A DNA stretch of 24,316 bases from a virus. The number at the start of each line of letters is the position of its first letter. The first letter of the stretch is position 1. A program made the position numbers and the translations under genes. The DNA lies in IMG/VR virus record IMGVR_UViG_3300022868_001260, positions 1 through 24,316 of that record; one strand, 5' to 3'. Under the pieces are notes generated by a model. It made no database searches and had not been told where the DNA came from. It saw nothing but the letters and a program-made list of their open reading frames with translations. Positions 21,004 through 24,316 of this stretch are shown here, piece after piece.

Positions 21004-21968
21004 TATCCGCCAGTCCAAGCGGATGCGTCTACAATCTTAGTCTCCACGATAGCATCTTCATCACATCTACAATTTATAACTTCATCTGCGGGAGCTGCGC
21101 TGTCGTGCGGATGCATCATTAATACTCCCATAACGTCAAACGGGTCATCAATAAGCTGTTCTTGTCCGTCGGTAAAAGCATGACTCTCTCTCGTTCTATC
21201 ATCAGCTAAAGCAAACCATCTTTTCTTTTTAACTTTATTATTTTTATAAGTAGCATGCTGAACAGTAGAAGAAGCGACTCCTGTTTCCGTTCTAGCTATT
21301 GCCATAGCTCTATGCTTATACGTTTCTTCGAATAAATATTTAATTTGTTTTCTAACTTCATACGGACTTATACCTTTCTCAACATAACTCTTAACTAAAA
21401 TATTCTGAAAATCTTTTAAAGTCTTTTTAGTTATCCCTCCCGTTATTTTAGTTCCTCTAGACATTAAAGCTTTCAAAAGATTTTTATCTCTTAAATTAAA
21501 ACTAAGATTTACCCCTAGAACTTTTAAGGCGTGAGAACCTCCAGCGACACCCGCCTTCACGGCCCAAGCCTGTAATATTCTAGTTATCTTCTTTGGCTTA
21601 ACATTCGCATCCCAACTCTTAATAAATTTATTTATTAAACGTCTGTCTTTATCTGATATCTTTTCTAATATTTCAGATTCCTCTGCCGGAGGAATGACTA
21701 TTATATTGATAAGCCTTTTCTCCCAGATGTCTGGATATTCTTTCTTAGACCATTTTTCTAATGCAGGAGCTATTTGATTATAAACCTTTAACGCTCCATT
21801 CTTCTGTCTTTGAAATTCCTTGTAAACCTCTGCAGCTTGGGCATTGACTAATTTTATATAACCTACGGAATCACGCCAATTCCTTTGAGTAGTCTGGGCC
21901 TTTGCTTTAGCTAAATAGGCTTTAGCTTTTGACCTAGATTTATTTACATAATTTTTAACATTGCTCAT
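21003..21968 (-). CDS. Head morphogenesis protein, Mu gpF / SPP1 gp7 family
   Basis: The protein has 321 residues. The N-terminal half is basic and helical. The C-terminal half carries the family's conserved series: IARTETGVASSTVQHATYK, KKKRWFALADDRTRESH (W, then DDRTR-x-x-H), then HPHDSAAPADEVINCRCDEDA, where the NCRC near the end is the hallmark. In SPP1 and Mu these proteins sit at the portal and are needed for infectious heads. I chose ATG 21968 (14-nt overlap with the upstream gene); an in-frame ATG at 21995 would overlap by 41 nt. It directly follows a sugar nucleotidyltransferase gene, which is unusual for this family. Confidence 0.85.
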   Translation of the reverse strand: MSNVKNYVNKSRSKAKAYLAKAKAQTTQRNWRDSVGYIKLVNAQAAEVYKEFQRQKNGALKVYNQIAPALEKWSKKEYPDIWEKRLINIIVIPPAEESEILEKISDKDRRLINKFIKSWDANVKPKKITRILQAWAVKAGVAGGSHALKVLGVNLSFNLRDKNLLKALMSRGTKITGGITKKTLKDFQNILVKSYVEKGISPYEVRKQIKYLFEETYKHRAMAIARTETGVASSTVQHATYKNNKVKKKRWFALADDRTRESHAFTDGQEQLIDDPFDVMGVLMMHPHDSAAPADEVINCRCDEDAIVETKIVDASAWTGG

Positions 21969-22683
21969 TTTCAAGCCTAACTTGTTGCTCTGCATCCATT
22001 AATGTCTCAAATGTTCCACAATCAGTCCAACTTCCCTTTAAAGGAACAACTCTAAAATTTTCAATCATTATATAATGACGATTAACGTCTGAAATTTCTA
22101 GCTCTCCTCTTTTACTTGGTATCAAACATTTAATAACATCAAACACATCAGGAGTGAACATATAAATTCCCGCTAAGACTAAGTTGCCCATGAACTTTTC
22201 AGGCTTTTCGATTACATCAATAACTCTATCTCCTTTAAATTTTAATACTCCGAATCTATTTGGAGCAAAAGAATAATGACTAAACAGTAAAGCTTCCCCT
22301 CCGGCTGACTCGTCGTCAAAATAATTAACCGAAGAGGTGAGATTCATATCAAAAACATTATCTCCAAGGAGGACTAACATCTTATCCTGACCTACAAAAG
22401 CTTTTGCTAAGCCCAATGCTTCTGCTATTCCGCCAGCTTTATCTTGAATAGAATAAGTAATTCTTACATTCCAACGACTACCACTTCCAAGATACTTAAC
22501 TACTCCCTGATAGTTTTCCCCTCCAGTAACAACGTGAATATCCTTTATCCCCGCCTCAATCATTTTCCGCAAAGGATATTCAATCATCGGAGCTTTACCA
22601 ATTCTTAATAAATGTTTATTAACTGCGTAAGTTAAAGGATATAATCTTGTTCCATCCCCTCCAGCTAAAATAACACCTTTCAT
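21955..22683 (-). CDS. Sugar-1-phosphate nucleotidyltransferase (RmlA-like)
   Basis: The protein has 242 residues. The nucleotide-binding start KGVILAGGDGTRLYPLT (2-18) contains the family's GGxGTRL-P-T signature, with NKHLL (22-26) in place of PKQLL. MIEYPLRKM (33-41), YSIQDKAGGIAEALGLA (77-93) and LLGDNVF (105-111, metal-binding Asp108) follow in the order of glucose-1-phosphate thymidylyl- or uridylyltransferases. The C-terminal regulatory part of full-length RmlA (about 290 residues) is missing; short versions are common in archaea and phages. It should make a dTDP- or UDP-sugar from a sugar phosphate. It lies between portal and head morphogenesis genes and overlaps the latter by about 14 nt, so it is probably transcribed with the head genes. 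Confidence 0.9.
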   Translation of the reverse strand: MKGVILAGGDGTRLYPLTYAVNKHLLRIGKAPMIEYPLRKMIEAGIKDIHVVTGGENYQGVVKYLGSGSRWNVRITYSIQDKAGGIAEALGLAKAFVGQDKMLVLLGDNVFDMNLTSSVNYFDDESAGGEALLFSHYSFAPNRFGVLKFKGDRVIDVIEKPEKFMGNLVLAGIYMFTPDVFDVIKCLIPSKRGELEISDVNRHYIMIENFRVVPLKGSWTDCGTFETLMDAEQQVRLENEQC

Positions 22684-22761
22684 AATCTTAATCCTCTAAT
22701 CTCATATTTACATTAATAGCTAATTCTTTTCGATACCCCTAACTTAAAATTAACTCTATAA

Positions 22762-24249
22762 TTATTCTTCTGCCTCTTCTTCTTCTTCTTTTCCGTTCTC
22801 TTCGCCCACTTCCTCTTTAGCTGCATCCTCTTCCTCGTCCTTAACTTCTTCTTCATTCTTTTTTCTAGCTGAAGCTTGTTCAGCCGTTTCTCCTACAATT
22901 CCTATAGGAATAAGACTCGATGCGACATAGACCGCATCTCCTCCTTCATAGAGAGGTAAACCTAATCCATTTCTGATTTCATTAGGAGACATAATTCCAT
23001 TTTTAATATATCTATCATAAATTTCACTATTAACCTTTTCGTCTACGATATTTATATCCTCAAACCGAAATGTCCAACCCTGAATATCCATTCCCCTATT
23101 TATTATCAATTCGTTTATCACCCAAGCGAATTTCTTTTGTCTCGGATTAATAACCGAATCAAGATATATTCTATCTGTATCTTTAGATACAGAGCCACCG
23201 AGCTTTCCCTCAACGACTATCCCTACTCTATAAGGTGGGACCCGATGAGCAGCTAAAACTGTATTAGTGTTATCTGCGTGATACATCCTAAAACTAGCTT
23301 CCTTGGTATCTATATTCAAAGGCTCAAAATGTATCTTTCCGCCTTTTGGACAAGACAATGTAAGAGTCTTATAATTAGATTCCTTTAAAGTAGTTTCAAA
23401 GAATTTCTTTATCTCCTCATCTACGTCTGGATTAAGAGTAACGCCCTCAAGAATTACAGCATAAGCAGGAATACCAAAGTTAAGAAAGAAATCAAGATTA
23501 TACTCTCGCTCTTTCATCTCCCCAAACATAGCATAGACAGCAGGTAACCACTCTGGAATTCCATAATAGATTGACTTCCAAGAATATTGATTTATTACGA
23601 TTACCTCATTAGCTGCATCTTCCACCTGCCTTACGCTTTGCACATAATTTCCTGTTTTCCTATTTAAAATCTTCTCCTCTCCAAAAGGCTTAAAATAAAC
23701 ATAATTCATTCCAACCCTTTGAACTAATTTGTCCTTATCCCCACACCAACGCATAGTAGTAGCATTGACGTGATAGAGAGCATTTATTTTATCATGTATG
23801 TCCCTAGAAACTTCTATATATCCATTACCACATCCCTCGTAATCCATAAAAACTTTCTCAAGCATAGCAGAAATATCTTCGTTTGGATTAACAAGAGAGA
23901 AAAAACTCATTAAGGATTGATAATTCTTATCCTTATCCTTTAACGCCATAGTCTCTGCGTCATCTGATTCAAGATAATAACCTATCCCGATAGCATCTTG
24001 CATTTTAACTCTAATGCAAGATGAATGAATAGTATCTAAATCAATCCACTGCATCAACTGAGGAAGTCGATATGGCGGTTCAATAATCTTCGGCTTCCAA
24101 TCTTCTCTTTCAATCTGCTGAGAAGTATTTGCTTTTACTTCATATTTTTTTAAAATATCAACATTAACAAGGTCCCCTTTATCCGTCATTATAACTTGGA
24201 CCCCATCTTTATCTCCAACGATATTATCCTTTCCTCTTCTTCTACTCAT
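22762..24249 (-). CDS. Phage portal protein
   Basis: The protein has 495 residues. The segment KPKIIEPPYRLPQLMQWIDLD, then HSSCIRVKMQDAIGIGY, then GCGNGYIEVSRD with YHVNATTMRW, is the order of PBSX/HK97-type portal proteins. FGIPAYAVILEG, FRMYHADNTNTVLAAHRVPPYRVG and a late GIMSPNEIRNGLGLP...GGDAVYV (a very typical portal motif) follow. It ends in a long Glu-rich acidic tail of about 35 residues. ATG 24249 was chosen over 24252: GGAGG lies 5 nt upstream of it, and it overlaps the upstream stop as TGATG. It forms the DNA entry ring of the head. Confidence 0.92.
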   Translation of the reverse strand: MSRRRGKDNIVGDKDGVQVIMTDKGDLVNVDILKKYEVKANTSQQIEREDWKPKIIEPPYRLPQLMQWIDLDTIHSSCIRVKMQDAIGIGYYLESDDAETMALKDKDKNYQSLMSFFSLVNPNEDISAMLEKVFMDYEGCGNGYIEVSRDIHDKINALYHVNATTMRWCGDKDKLVQRVGMNYVYFKPFGEEKILNRKTGNYVQSVRQVEDAANEVIVINQYSWKSIYYGIPEWLPAVYAMFGEMKEREYNLDFFLNFGIPAYAVILEGVTLNPDVDEEIKKFFETTLKESNYKTLTLSCPKGGKIHFEPLNIDTKEASFRMYHADNTNTVLAAHRVPPYRVGIVVEGKLGGSVSKDTDRIYLDSVINPRQKKFAWVINELIINRGMDIQGWTFRFEDINIVDEKVNSEIYDRYIKNGIMSPNEIRNGLGLPLYEGGDAVYVASSLIPIGIVGETAEQASARKKNEEEVKDEEEDAAKEEVGEENGKEEEEEAEE

Positions 24250-24316
24250 CATGCCCTCCCTACGGTTACTGTTCCGAAATAATTTGAATTTTCAAGTATA
24301 TTTTGTACTACCCCCG
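24249..24316 (-). CDS. C-terminal end of an upstream gene
   Basis: The frame entering from the right edge reads ...VVQNILENSNYFGTVTVGRA and stops at TGA 24249-24251, which overlaps the portal start. Twenty-one open codons that end in a TGATG junction suggest a real gene, but too little is visible to identify it. Position suggests a terminase-linked or head gene. Confidence 0.5.
   Translation of the reverse strand, partial: GVVQNILENSNYFGTVTVGRA

Overview
This window reads as part of the late (structural) region of a tailed double-stranded DNA phage, or of a prophage or metagenomic contig of one. It is AT-rich, uses the standard bacterial code (TGA, TAA and TAG all end genes), and most starts are preceded by strong GGAGG-type ribosome binding sites. 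Every gene I accept lies on the minus strand, so transcription runs from the right edge to the left edge. The host cannot be named from this sequence.

Right block (24316 to 17533), head module. In transcription order: the tail of an unidentified gene, a portal protein, a sugar-1-phosphate nucleotidyltransferase (an outsider among head genes), a Mu gpF/SPP1 gp7-type head morphogenesis protein, a tiny ORF, a strong sigma70-type promoter, an XkdF-like prohead protease with a zinc ribbon, a scaffold gene with a probable internal in-frame start, the major capsid protein and a strong intrinsic terminator.

Middle block (17507 to 7215), glycan module. Tightly overlapping genes encode five glycosyltransferase domains, five methyltransferase domains and an NAD-dependent sugar epimerase. 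Two small virion-type proteins (a BppU-like baseplate domain and a tail-type protein) sit among them. With the nucleotidyltransferase upstream, the set could activate, epimerise, transfer and methylate a sugar, most simply on the virion or on the host envelope. One glycosyltransferase carries a 368-residue LAGLIDADG intein four residues before its DxD motif.

Left block (7159 to 1), tail-fibre module. A 68-residue orphan is followed by a compact intergenic region with three hairpins ending in a terminator. Then come an 819-residue beta-helix tailspike-like protein, an 81-residue protein, and a giant gene that starts at 4024 and is still open at the window edge (at least 1341 residues). That giant protein has about 45 copies of a roughly 21-residue acidic repeat, interrupted by a propeller-like domain of about 355 residues.

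Most interesting: the intein at a glycosyltransferase active site, the giant repeat fibre, the glycan cassette placed directly after the capsid gene with a nucleotidyltransferase between head genes, the candidate structured RNA at 6780-6922, and two promoters with dyads between -35 and -10. No integrase, lysis, replication, tail tube, tape-measure, tRNA or CRISPR feature was seen. No gene-free stretch exceeds about 210 bases.
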